From Rhizobium sp. Root482 (GTDB taxonomy: Bacteria > Pseudomonadota > Alphaproteobacteria > Rhizobiales > Rhizobiaceae), in the NCBI RefSeq assembly GCF_001426565.1, contig NZ_LMFA01000026.1:278971-342970 (forward strand): DNA of 64,000 nucleotides. Direction: 5' to 3'. The translations under genes were made by a program, and so were the position numbers. Under the pieces are notes generated by a model. The model was not told the origin of the DNA, did no database searches, and saw nothing but the letters and a program-made list of their open reading frames with translations. Every line of letters begins with the position of its first letter. The stretch's first letter is position 1. Positions 53,636 to 62,125 of the stretch are shown here, piece after piece.

Positions 53636-54571
53636 ATGCGTCCGCTTGTTGCCATCGGCAATGTGAATGTCGATCTCATCCTTGGCCCCGCCGAACCCTG
53701 GCCGAAGGCCGGAACCGAAATCATCGTCGATCATGACGAATTGCGCGTCGGCGGCTGCGCCGGCAACAATGCGCTCGCCTGGGATGCGCTTGGCGTCGAT
53801 TACACGATCGCCGCCAATGTCGGCGACGACCAGTTCGGCACATGGCTGAGGGAAGCTTTCGGCGACAAGGCGAGCACATGGCCGACGGAGACCGTCGGGA
53901 CCACCCTGTCTGTCGGTATCACCCATCCGGATGGCGAACGCACCTTCTTCACCACCCGTGGCCATCTGCCCTTCTTTAAGCTTGACGATGTCCTGGCTAT
54001 GCTGGACGGCAAGAGCCTTGCCGGCGGTTACGCGTTGCTCTCCGGCGCCTTTCTCACCGACGCACTGGCACGCGAGTATGATCGCCTTTTCGACTGGGCA
54101 GATCGGCACGACATTTCGGTCGCGCTCGATACCGGCTGGCCACTCGACGGCTGGACGGAGGCAAACCGCCAGGCAACGATCGGCTGGCTGAGGCGCTGCC
54201 ATCTCGCGCTGTTCAACGAGGTCGAGACGACGATGCTGACCGGCATCGATGACCCGGCCAGTGCGGCGCTTCGCCTGAAGGACCTTATGCCAGCCCCGGC
54301 GATCGTCGTGGTCAAGCGCGGACCGCAGGGCGCGCTTGCCGTTGACGAGAAAGGCGAGGTTGTTTCCGTTCCCGCACCCGCTGTCGATGTGGTCGATACG
54401 ATCGGCGCCGGCGATGTCTTCAATGCCGCCTTCATCGCTGCGCTGGCCCACGGAAAGCCGCTCCAGACCTGCCTGTCCGTCGGCGTTTCCGTCGCCTCAA
54501 GAGCAATCTCCACCCTGCCCAGAACCTATGGCGGCCCCCTTTCGGCCTTCATCGAGGAGACCTTGTCATGA
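53636..54571 (+). CDS. PfkB-family sugar kinase (FrlD-like)
   Basis: A 311-residue ribokinase-family kinase with the N-terminal GNVNVDLIL and substrate motif GGCAGNNALAWDALG, and the C-terminal anion-hole/catalytic DTIGAGDVFNAAF with base D260. It would phosphorylate the imported sugar or Amadori compound at C6 before the SIS enzyme acts. It overlaps the ATPase gene by four bases. FrlD is the closest functional analogy by context; sequence alone does not separate it from other PfkB kinases. Confidence 0.88.
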   Translation: MRPLVAIGNVNVDLILGPAEPWPKAGTEIIVDHDELRVGGCAGNNALAWDALGVDYTIAANVGDDQFGTWLREAFGDKASTWPTETVGTTLSVGITHPDGERTFFTTRGHLPFFKLDDVLAMLDGKSLAGGYALLSGAFLTDALAREYDRLFDWADRHDISVALDTGWPLDGWTEANRQATIGWLRRCHLALFNEVETTMLTGIDDPASAALRLKDLMPAPAIVVVKRGPQGALAVDEKGEVVSVPAPAVDVVDTIGAGDVFNAAFIAALAHGKPLQTCLSVGVSVASRAISTLPRTYGGPLSAFIEETLS

Positions 54572-55644
54572 GCGCACTCGAAATCCGCGACATCCGCAAG
54601 CGTTACGGCGAGCTGGAAACACTGAAGGGCATCGATATCGCGCTGGAAAGCGGCGAATTCCTTGTCCTGCTCGGCTCGTCGGGATGCGGTAAGTCCACCC
54701 TGCTCAACATCATCGCCGGGCTGGCGGAGGCCTCGGGCGGCGACATCCTGATCGGCGGCCGCTCGATCCTTACCGCCCACCCGAAGGACCGCGACATCGC
54801 TATGGTGTTCCAGTCCTATGCGCTCTATCCGAACATGAATGTCGCCCGCAATATCGGCTTCGGGCTGGAAATGCGCAGGGTTCCGGCGAACGAGCGCGAC
54901 AAGGCGGTGCGCGAGGCGGCACGATTGCTGCAGATCGAAAATCTTCTCGACCGCAAGCCGAGCCAGCTCTCCGGGGGCCAGCGCCAGCGCGTCGCTATCG
55001 GCCGGGCACTAGTGCGCAACCCGCAGGTCTTTCTGTTCGACGAGCCCTTGTCGAACCTTGATGCCAAGCTGCGCATGGAGATGCGCACCGAACTCAAGCG
55101 CCTGCACCAGTTGCTGAAGACCACGGTCGTCTATGTCACCCATGACCAGATTGAGGCGATGACGCTGGCGAGCCGGATCGCCGTGATGCGCGACGGGCGT
55201 ATCGAGCAATTGGGAACGCCGGAGGAAATCTACGACCGGCCGGCAACGCTCTATGTCGCCGGTTTCGTCGGCTCGCCGCCGATGAACATTCTCGATGCGA
55301 CGGTGGAAGGCGACGGCCTGCGCCTTGCCGGTCACGAGGGCGCGATCGCCCTGCCGGAGCATTTCCGCGGCCGCGTTTCGCAGGGGCAGAAGGTCAAGCT
55401 CGGCATTCGCCCGGAAGCGCTGCATCTCGCCGAAAACGGCGGCAGCTTTAGCGCGCGTATCGAAGTCGTCGAACTCACCGGCCCGGAACTGGTGGTCACG
55501 GCCACGATCGGCGGCCAGCGCATCACCGCCTGCCTGCCGCCGCGTACGCGCCTGCGCGATGGCGCCGACCAGAGCTTCACCTTCGATGGCGAAACACTGC
55601 ATCTCTTCGACCCGGGGACGGGCCGGTCATTGCTGTCGGCCTGA
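54568..55644 (+). CDS. ABC transporter ATPase (UgpC/MsmK type)
   Basis: A 358-residue ATPase: Walker A GSSGCGKST (36-44), Q-loop MVFQSYALYPNM, signature LSGGQRQRVAIGRAL, Walker B VFLFDEPLSNLD, H-loop VTHDQIEAM, and a C-terminal regulatory TOBE/OB region (KVKLGIRPEALHL). It powers the two permeases. As the last gene of the operon, it makes the importer self-sufficient. Little space (47 bp) separates it from the convergent ABC-F gene. Confidence 0.95.
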   Translation: MSALEIRDIRKRYGELETLKGIDIALESGEFLVLLGSSGCGKSTLLNIIAGLAEASGGDILIGGRSILTAHPKDRDIAMVFQSYALYPNMNVARNIGFGLEMRRVPANERDKAVREAARLLQIENLLDRKPSQLSGGQRQRVAIGRALVRNPQVFLFDEPLSNLDAKLRMEMRTELKRLHQLLKTTVVYVTHDQIEAMTLASRIAVMRDGRIEQLGTPEEIYDRPATLYVAGFVGSPPMNILDATVEGDGLRLAGHEGAIALPEHFRGRVSQGQKVKLGIRPEALHLAENGGSFSARIEVVELTGPELVVTATIGGQRITACLPPRTRLRDGADQSFTFDGETLHLFDPGTGRSLLSA

Positions 55645-55691
55645 TCCCACTCGAAACCGAGGCCCGGCGGCGGCAAGACTGCCGCTCGCCG

Positions 55692-57314
55692 TCAGCTCCG
55701 CAAGCCCGGCGCCTCATGGCCGGTGCGCGCCACATATTCCGTATAGCCACCGCCATATTCATGCACGCCATCCGGAGTCAGTTCGAGAACCCGGTTGGAC
55801 AGGGCACCGAGGAAATGCCGGTCGTGAGAGACGAACAGCATGGTTCCCTCATATTCGGACAGCGCCTTGATCAGCATTTCCTTGGTGTCGAGGTCGAGAT
55901 GGTTCGTCGGCTCGTCGAGCACCAGCAGGTTGGGTGGATCGAACAGCATGATCGCCATGACCAGCCGCGCCTTCTCGCCACCGGAAAGAACCCGGCATCT
56001 CTTCTCGACGTCATCGCCGGAAAAGCCGAAGCAGCCGGCAAGCGCCCTCAGCGGCCCCTGGCCTGCCTGCGGGAACCTGTCCTCCAGCGTCTGGAACACG
56101 GTGCGCTCGCCGTCCAGGAGATCCATGGCATGCTGGGCGAAATAGCCCATCTTGACGCTGGCGCCGATCGCGACGCTTCCCTGGTCGGCGTCCGTCGAGC
56201 CGGTTACCAGCTTCAGGAGCGTGGATTTTCCGGCACCGTTGATACCCATGATGCACCAGCGTTCACGGCGGCGGACCATGAAATCCAGGCCTGAATAGAT
56301 GCTCCGGCTGCCATAGCTCTTGTGCACGTTCTTCAGGCTGATCACGTCTTCGCCCGAACGCGGCGCCGGCTGAAATTCGAAGGCGACGACCTGCCGGCGC
56401 TTCGGCGGCTCGACCCGGTCGATCTTCTCCAGCTTCTTGACGCGGCTCTGCACCTGGGCGGCATGCGAGGCCCGCGCCTTGAAGCGCTCGATGAACTTGA
56501 TCTCCTTGGCCAGCATCGCCTGCTGGCGCTCGAACTGGGCAAGCTGATGCTTTTCGTTCAGCGCCCGCTGCTGTTCGTAGAAGGCATAATCGCCTGCATA
56601 GGTCGTCAGTCCGCCGCCGTCGATCTCGATCAGCTTGGTGACGATGCGGTTCATGAACTCGCGGTCATGCGAGGTCATCAGCAGCGCGCCCTCGTAGGTC
56701 TTGAGAAACTCCTCCAGCCAGATGAGACTTTCGAGATCCAGATGATTGCTCGGCTCGTCGAGCAGCATGACATCCGGCCGCATCAGGAGAATGCGGGCGA
56801 GCGCCACGCGCATCTTCCAGCCGCCCGACAGGGCGCCGACATCGCCGTCCATCATTTCCTGGCTGAAGCTCAGGCCCGCCAGTACTTCTCGCGCCCGACC
56901 CTCCAGCGCGTAGCCGTCCAGTTCCTCGTAGCGCGCCTGCACGTCGCCATAGCGCTCGATGATCGCGTCCATCTCGTCGAGCCGGTCCGGATTTGTCATT
57001 GCGGCTTCGAGTTCGCGCAGTTCGGCAGCGACGACGCTGACGGGACCGGCGCCCTCCATGACCTCGGCGACGGCGCTGCGGCCTTCCATTTCGCCGACAT
57101 CCTGGTTGAAATAACCGATGGTGACGCCCTTATCGACGGAAACCTGGCCTTCGTCGGGAAGGTCCTGGCCGGTGATCATCCGGAAGATCGTCGTCTTCCC
57201 GGCGCCGTTGGGACCGACAAGGCCGATCTTCTCGCCCTTGTTGAGCGCCGCGGAGGCCTCGATGAACAGGATGCGGTGGCTAAGCTGCTTGCTGATATTT
57301 TCGATGCGAATCAT
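55692..57314 (-). CDS. ABC-F family ATPase (YbiT-like)
   Basis: A 540-residue cytosolic protein with two ABC domains and no membrane part: Walker A VGPNGAGKTT and GINGAGKST, signatures LSGGWKMRV and LSGGEKARL, Walker B VMLLDEPSNHLD and LLVLDEPTNHLD, joined by a charged linker (KARASHAAQVQSRVKKLEKID). ABC-F proteins bind ribosomal E sites and modulate translation; the YbiT-type features are the degenerate GGWK signature in domain 1. Nothing marks it as a resistance form. It diverges from the DGPF gene. Confidence 0.93.
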   Translation of the reverse strand: MIRIENISKQLSHRILFIEASAALNKGEKIGLVGPNGAGKTTIFRMITGQDLPDEGQVSVDKGVTIGYFNQDVGEMEGRSAVAEVMEGAGPVSVVAAELRELEAAMTNPDRLDEMDAIIERYGDVQARYEELDGYALEGRAREVLAGLSFSQEMMDGDVGALSGGWKMRVALARILLMRPDVMLLDEPSNHLDLESLIWLEEFLKTYEGALLMTSHDREFMNRIVTKLIEIDGGGLTTYAGDYAFYEQQRALNEKHQLAQFERQQAMLAKEIKFIERFKARASHAAQVQSRVKKLEKIDRVEPPKRRQVVAFEFQPAPRSGEDVISLKNVHKSYGSRSIYSGLDFMVRRRERWCIMGINGAGKSTLLKLVTGSTDADQGSVAIGASVKMGYFAQHAMDLLDGERTVFQTLEDRFPQAGQGPLRALAGCFGFSGDDVEKRCRVLSGGEKARLVMAIMLFDPPNLLVLDEPTNHLDLDTKEMLIKALSEYEGTMLFVSHDRHFLGALSNRVLELTPDGVHEYGGGYTEYVARTGHEAPGLRS

Positions 57315-57496
57315 GGATGGGGCGGTGCTCTCTGCGTTGCGGCGGCCTTATGGCACGCAAGGCCGCGCCCCGCAAATTCATGACCTGCATCGCCGATCCA
57401 CACTGTTCGGCATCGCTCCCGGATCGATGGAAAATTTTGTATTTGCCCTGTCGGCTGCGTATGGTTTCGTACGTCTTTCAAGAGATGAGGAACCCG

Positions 57497-57871
57497 ATGC
57501 TCTACGCCATCCTTTGCTACAATGATGAAAATGCCGTCGGCGCCTGGAGCGCTGAGGAGGATGCGATCGTCATGCGCGACCTCGCCGCCGTCCAGGAAAA
57601 GCTTGCCAAGGCAGGCAAGCTCGGGCCGGTCGCACGCCTCCTGCCGACCACCAGCGCCACCACCCTGCGCAAGGGCGCCGGCGAGCCGCTGGTCATCGAC
57701 GGCCCCTTTGCCGAGACGAAAGAGCAGTTTCTCGGCTTCTTCGTCGTTGACTGCATGTCCCTCGAAGAGGCGATCGACGCAGCCCGTGACCTGGCCCGGG
57801 CCAATCCCGGCATGGGCTCCTATGAAATACGCCCGATCGCCCTCTATAAACCGAGCGAGCTTCCCACATGA
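57497..57871 (+). CDS. DGPF/YCII-domain protein, partner of ECF42 sigma factor
   Basis: A 124-residue YCII-fold protein with the name-giving DGPF motif at residues 68-71 in VIDGPFAETKEQFLGFFVVD. Small dimeric alpha/beta barrels of this type are almost always encoded next to ECF42 sigma factors and are their usual transcriptional targets; biochemical role unknown. A TGTCGG (57449-57454) and CGTC (57472-57475) upstream resemble the reported TGTCGA...CGTC-type ECF42 promoter, with low confidence. It overlaps the sigma gene by four bases. Confidence 0.88.
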   Translation: MLYAILCYNDENAVGAWSAEEDAIVMRDLAAVQEKLAKAGKLGPVARLLPTTSATTLRKGAGEPLVIDGPFAETKEQFLGFFVVDCMSLEEAIDAARDLARANPGMGSYEIRPIALYKPSELPT

Positions 57872-59133
57872 ACGACACGGCATGGATCGATGATGCATTA
57901 TCGGGAGCGCGGCCCCAGGCGATGGGCGCCCTGCTTCGCTATTTCCGCAATCTCGACCTTGCCGAGGAAGCCTTTCAGGAAGCCTGCCTGCGGGCGCTGA
58001 AAACCTGGCCGCGCACCGGCCCACCGCGTGATCCCGCTGCCTGGCTGATTTTCGTCGGCAGGAACAGCGGCATCGACCAGATACGCCGCAAGGCGCGCGA
58101 AACCGTCCTGCCCGACGAAGACCTGCTTTCCGACCTCGACGACGCGGAGGCCGACATGGCCGAGCGCCTGGACGGCGCCCATTACCGCGACGACATTCTT
58201 AGACTGCTGTTCATCTGTTCCAATCCGTCGCTGCCCGCCACCCAGCAGGTTGCGCTGGCGCTGCGGATCGTGTCCGGCCTGTCGGTGCGCCAGATCGCCC
58301 GCGCCTTCCTCGTCGGCGAGGCGGCCATGGAGCAGCGCATTACCCGGGCAAAGGCACGCATCGCCGCCGCCGACCTGTCCTTCGATGCACCGGATGCCGG
58401 CGAGCGTGCGAACCGGCTGACTATGGTCGCAGCGATGATCTATCTCGTCTTCAACGAGGGCTATTCGGCGGCAAGCGGGCCGGGAAGCGTCTCCTCCGAC
58501 CTCTGCGACGAGGCCATCCGCCTGACGCGCCTGCTGCTGCGGCTCTTCCCGGCGGAACCCGAGATCATGGGGCTGGCGGCTCTGCTCCTCATTCAGCACT
58601 CGCGTCTGGAAGCCCGCTTCGACGATGACGGCGCCATCATTCTCCTTGACGACCAGGATCGTTCGCTATGGAGCCGCCCGATGATGACGGAGGCCTTCTC
58701 GCTTCTCGACAAGGCGATACGCCATCGCCGTCCAGGCATTTACCAAGTGCAGGCCGCGATCGCAGCCCTTCATGCCCGCGCCGAGACGCCGGCCGACACC
58801 GACTGGGCACAGATCGACCGTCTCTATGCCACGCTCGAGCACTTGCAGCCCTCTCCGGTCGTCTCCCTCAATCGCGCCGTCGCCATCGCCAAGCTCAAGG
58901 GACCGGAGGCGGGTCTGGCATGGATCGAGCCACTTTCCGGAAGCCTCGACACCTATTTCTATTTCCACGGCCTGCACGGCTGGTTGTTAATGCAGATGGG
59001 CCGGCACCGGGAGGCGAAGTTCGCCTTCGACCGGGCGATCGCGCTTTCGAGCTCGGCGGCGGAAGCGGCCCATATCCGCATGCAGCTCGATCGCCTGGAG
59101 AAAGACGCCGTTTCGGCAGAACCGGGAAAATAA
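57868..59133 (+). CDS. ECF42-type RNA polymerase sigma factor with C-terminal TPR extension
   Basis: A 421-residue sigma factor. Residues 10-80 are region 2 (FRNLDLAEEAFQEACLRALKTWP; RNSGIDQIRRKARE), about 105-165 region 4 (LALRIVSGLSVRQIARAFLVGEAAMEQRITRAKARI), and the remaining 250 residues a helical TPR-like extension (VAAMIYLVFNEGYSAASG; PSPVVSLNRAVAIAKLKGPEAGL; FYFHGLHGWLLMQMGRHREAKFAF). That extension and the DGPF partner define ECF42; in this group the extension is needed for activity and there is no anti-sigma factor. No anti-sigma gene lies here either. Confidence 0.92.
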   Translation: MNDTAWIDDALSGARPQAMGALLRYFRNLDLAEEAFQEACLRALKTWPRTGPPRDPAAWLIFVGRNSGIDQIRRKARETVLPDEDLLSDLDDAEADMAERLDGAHYRDDILRLLFICSNPSLPATQQVALALRIVSGLSVRQIARAFLVGEAAMEQRITRAKARIAAADLSFDAPDAGERANRLTMVAAMIYLVFNEGYSAASGPGSVSSDLCDEAIRLTRLLLRLFPAEPEIMGLAALLLIQHSRLEARFDDDGAIILLDDQDRSLWSRPMMTEAFSLLDKAIRHRRPGIYQVQAAIAALHARAETPADTDWAQIDRLYATLEHLQPSPVVSLNRAVAIAKLKGPEAGLAWIEPLSGSLDTYFYFHGLHGWLLMQMGRHREAKFAFDRAIALSSSAAEAAHIRMQLDRLEKDAVSAEPGK

Positions 59134-59203
59134 TCTCGCGGCGATGTAGGATCGTCCGGATGGCTGGCGTCCTTGGTTCAGTCACAAACGAAAGGACCCG
59201 AAG

Positions 59204-59701
59204 ATGACCAGCCAGACCGATTACCATCCCGTGCCCGCGTCTTCCGATGAGGATCGCGACCTCGTCCTGACTCGCCTCTACGACATTCCCCGCGAAAAGC
59301 TTTACCGGGCCTGGACCGATCCCAAGCTCCTGGTTCGCTGGTTTGCGCCGGCGCCCTGGACGACACCGGAGGCCGAAGTCGATGTCCGGCCCGGCGGCAG
59401 CAGCCGCGTCGTCATGCGCTCGCCCGAGGGCGTGGATTATCCGAACCACGGCGTTTATCTGGAGGTGGTGGAGAACGAGAAGATCGTCTCGACCGACGCC
59501 TATAGCAAGGCGTGGCAGCCCTCGGAAAAGCCGTTCATGACACTGATCCTGACCTTCGAGGAGGAGGACGGCAAGACCCGCTATACCGCGCGGGCGCGCC
59601 ACTGGACGGTGGAGGACCGCGTTGCGCACGAGAAGATGGGCTTCCACGAAGGCTGGGGCCAATGCGCCGAGCAGATGGCAAAGGTCGCCGCGGCGCTGTG
59701 A
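59204..59701 (+). CDS. SRPBCC (AHSA1-like) domain protein
   Basis: A 165-residue single-domain protein of the SRPBCC/Activator of Hsp90 ATPase homologue 1 type: LVLTRLYDIPREKLYRAWTDPKLLVRWFAP start, VRPGGSSRVVMRSPEG, FTLTFEEE-like core LILTFEEEDGKTRYT and the C-terminal MGFHEGWGQCAEQM. These bind hydrophobic ligands in a helix-grip cavity. They commonly accompany DGPF proteins and ECF42 factors, so it is probably part of that regulon. AAAGGA serves as Shine-Dalgarno; a terminator follows. Confidence 0.9.
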   Translation: MTSQTDYHPVPASSDEDRDLVLTRLYDIPREKLYRAWTDPKLLVRWFAPAPWTTPEAEVDVRPGGSSRVVMRSPEGVDYPNHGVYLEVVENEKIVSTDAYSKAWQPSEKPFMTLILTFEEEDGKTRYTARARHWTVEDRVAHEKMGFHEGWGQCAEQMAKVAAAL

Positions 59702-59715
59702 CGATCCCTTCCAAG

Positions 59716-59740
59716 GGCCGGCGCAACCACGCCGGCCTTT
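59716..59740 (+). terminator. Rho-independent terminator of the ECF42 gene set
   Basis: GGCCGGCG (59716-59723), loop CAACCA, CGCCGGCC (59730-59737), then TTTCTT. It begins 15 bases after the SRPBCC stop. Confidence 0.85.
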
Positions 59741-59794
59741 CTTGCCCGGGCTGAACGCGGGACAACCGTCACGACTGATGGCGCCTGAAGGACC

Positions 59795-60712
59795 CTAACC
59801 GCTCGGCACATGCGGGTGTGCTTCGGCCTTCAACCATTCGATGAACTGCATCGCGCGCGCGCGCTTGGCGCTTCGCGCCGGGACGATGACGAAATATCCG
59901 TTCCGCGTCATGATCGACTGGTCCGTCAGTCGGACGAGCGTCTTCTGGTCCAGCAGGTTCTCCACGAGCCGATTCCAGCCCAGCGCGATGCCCTGACCGT
60001 TCACGGCCGCGTAAATCGCCTCCATATAGAAGCTGCATCGCATACCGAGTTTGCGCCTCGGCGCCTGGATCGAGAAGGCGGCGAGCCACTCGTCCCAGCC
60101 CATCCAGTTCGGATCCGGGGAATCGTAGCTGATCAAGGGATGACGCAGCAAATCGGGCAGATCCGCCATGCCCGTCATTTTCTCGGCATAATCCTGGCTG
60201 CAAACGGGAAAAATCTCGTCCTCGAACAAAAGCTCCGCTCGGCCGTCGGACCATGTTCCGTTTCCATATCGGATGGCCAGATCGATCTCGCTGTCTTTCC
60301 TATTCTCGCTATTGTCCTGTGAAATGATCCGGATCGCGGTTTCCGGATGCTCCTTGGAAAACGACGATATCCGGGGCAGAAGCCAGAAATGGGAAAAGGC
60401 GACACTTGCGGAGATCGTCAGCTCCTCCGCCGTTTCCTCCTTTCTCAAGTCTTCGATCGCATCTGCAATGAGGTTGAAACCGGATGTCGCGGCGGCCGAG
60501 AGAACCCGCCCCTGATCGGTAAGCTCGATGCTGCGATGGAGCCGCTGGAACAGGGGAAAGCCGAACCCCTCCTCCAGCAAATGAATCTGACGGCTGACGG
60601 CCGCCTGGGTAACGCCGAGTTCGCGTGCCGCCCTGGTGAAACTTCCGATGCGGGCAACCGCTTCGAAGGCCAGCAAGCCGCTGAGCGGAGGCAATTTCCT
60701 GCGCAAATTCAC
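59795..60712 (-). CDS. LysR-family regulator (GcvA-like) divergent from the Rieske oxygenase
   Basis: A 305-residue LTTR with the N-terminal helix-turn-helix LPPLSGLLAFEAVARIGSFTRAAREL...VTQAAVSRQIHLLEE and a periplasmic-binding-protein-like effector domain (SASVAFSHFWLLPRI, DLAIRYGNGTW). The PLSGLLAFEAVAR start is typical of the GcvA/AmpR branch. It faces the gbcA-like gene across 159 bp that hold an eight-base inverted repeat, ATTGGCCG (60754-60761) and CGGCCAAT (60801-60808), a possible binding region. Likely activator of the oxygenase operon. Confidence 0.88.
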   Translation of the reverse strand: MNLRRKLPPLSGLLAFEAVARIGSFTRAARELGVTQAAVSRQIHLLEEGFGFPLFQRLHRSIELTDQGRVLSAAATSGFNLIADAIEDLRKEETAEELTISASVAFSHFWLLPRISSFSKEHPETAIRIISQDNSENRKDSEIDLAIRYGNGTWSDGRAELLFEDEIFPVCSQDYAEKMTGMADLPDLLRHPLISYDSPDPNWMGWDEWLAAFSIQAPRRKLGMRCSFYMEAIYAAVNGQGIALGWNRLVENLLDQKTLVRLTDQSIMTRNGYFVIVPARSAKRARAMQFIEWLKAEAHPHVPSG

Positions 60713-60871
60713 GAAGAAAACCCTTTCACCAGTTTTGGCCGGCGGGAGACTGGATTGGCCGACGATCGCACTCTTTCCATTACTTTTAATTATGTCAATG
60801 CGGCCAATTTCTGCCGTTGAAAACTAAAGGCTTTAGACGAATGCTGCAGTCAATATCCATGAGGTGAGATT

Positions 60872-62125
60872 ATGCTTCAGACCTTCCGATCCCCCATCTC
60901 CTCGCTGCTCGATGCGCGTGTCCATGGGCACGCCCTCCCCGCCGGGCTCTATATCAGCGAGGAGGCCTTCGCGGCCGACCTCGACGTCTTCTTCCGGCGC
61001 CATTGGATCTGCATCGGGCTCGAATGCGATGTCCCCGAAGCGGGGGACGCCACCGTCGTCGATATCGGCAAGTCCAGCCTGATCATCCTGCGCGACGACG
61101 ATGGGGAGCTGCGCGTCGTCCACAATGTCTGCCGCCACCGGGGCTCGCGGCTTCTCGATGGCGGCCCCACCGTGATCTCGAAGCTCGTCTGTCCCTATCA
61201 TCAATGGACCTACGACCTGAGCGGGGAGCTTGCCCATGCGCCGCATATGGGCGCGGATTTCGACAAGAGCTGCAAGAGCTTGAAGCCCGTTGCCTTCAAG
61301 TCCATCGGCGGCCTGATCTATGCCTGTCTTTCCGATGATCCACCCAAGGATATCGCCCATCTCGAGACGGTGATGGAGAAACGGCTCGCCCCTTACGACA
61401 TCCGCAATGCCAAGGTCGCGCATCAGACCGACGTCATCGAGAATGGTAACTGGAAGCTTACCATTGAGAACAACCGCGAATGCTACCATTGTTCCGCCAA
61501 CCATCCCGAACTGTGCGTGTCCTTCGTCGATCTCGATTTCGGCTTTGATCCCGAAAGCCTGAGCCCGGAAGACAGGGAACAGGCCGAGCAGCATCAGGCT
61601 CTCTATGCCGAGAGAATCCAGGCCTGGGAAGCCGACGGTCATCCATCCGCCGCGGTCGAGCAACTCGTCGATTGCGAGACCAATTTCCGCACCCAGCGCC
61701 TGATCATCGCCGGAGCCGGTGAATCGCAAACACCGGATGCGACGGCGGCCTCATCGAAACTGCTGGGCACCATGACCCGCAAGGACCTGGGCGACACGCA
61801 TCTGTGGGGGCACAACAGCTGGAAGCATTTCATGGGCGATCATGCGGTCGTGTCCATCATCACCCCGCTCTCGCCCGACCGAACCCTGGTCCGCACGAAA
61901 TGGCTGGTTCACAAGGATGCGGTCGAGGGCGTCGATTACGATTTGCAGAAACTGACGGATGTCTGGCTCGCGACGACCGACCAGGACTCCGAGCTTGTCG
62001 CCCGCTCGCATGCCGGCGTCGAGGACCCCGCCTATGTACCCGGCCCCTACTCGCCCTTCTCCGAGACCAATCTCGACAAATTCGCCACCTGGTACATCGA
62101 TCGGATGCGCGCCCATGGATATTAG
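60872..62125 (+). CDS. gbcA: Rieske oxygenase, glycine betaine monooxygenase GbcA-like
   Basis: A 417-residue ring-hydroxylating-type oxygenase alpha subunit. The Rieske [2Fe-2S] ligands are C87, H89, C107 and H110 (CRHRG, CPYHQWTY); the mononuclear iron is bound by H206 and H211 in NRECYHCSANHPEL plus a later aspartate. It has the GbcA layout, with a soluble catalytic domain holding WGHNSWKHFMGDHAVVS. Known GbcA enzymes oxidatively remove a methyl group from glycine betaine, giving dimethylglycine and formaldehyde; related enzymes act on proline betaine or carnitine. The adjacent reductase and formaldehyde dehydrogenase support an N-demethylase. Confidence 0.82.
   Translation: MLQTFRSPISSLLDARVHGHALPAGLYISEEAFAADLDVFFRRHWICIGLECDVPEAGDATVVDIGKSSLIILRDDDGELRVVHNVCRHRGSRLLDGGPTVISKLVCPYHQWTYDLSGELAHAPHMGADFDKSCKSLKPVAFKSIGGLIYACLSDDPPKDIAHLETVMEKRLAPYDIRNAKVAHQTDVIENGNWKLTIENNRECYHCSANHPELCVSFVDLDFGFDPESLSPEDREQAEQHQALYAERIQAWEADGHPSAAVEQLVDCETNFRTQRLIIAGAGESQTPDATAASSKLLGTMTRKDLGDTHLWGHNSWKHFMGDHAVVSIITPLSPDRTLVRTKWLVHKDAVEGVDYDLQKLTDVWLATTDQDSELVARSHAGVEDPAYVPGPYSPFSETNLDKFATWYIDRMRAHGY

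Noticed and set aside
55692..57314. ABC-F protein as an antibiotic resistance determinant
   Set aside because: Domain features fit the housekeeping YbiT-like group, and the neighbours give no resistance context.
60754..60808. The ATTGGCCG/CGGCCAAT pair as a firm LysR operator
   Set aside because: The arms are 39 bp apart and lack a clear T-N11-A core; kept only as a note in the LysR entry.
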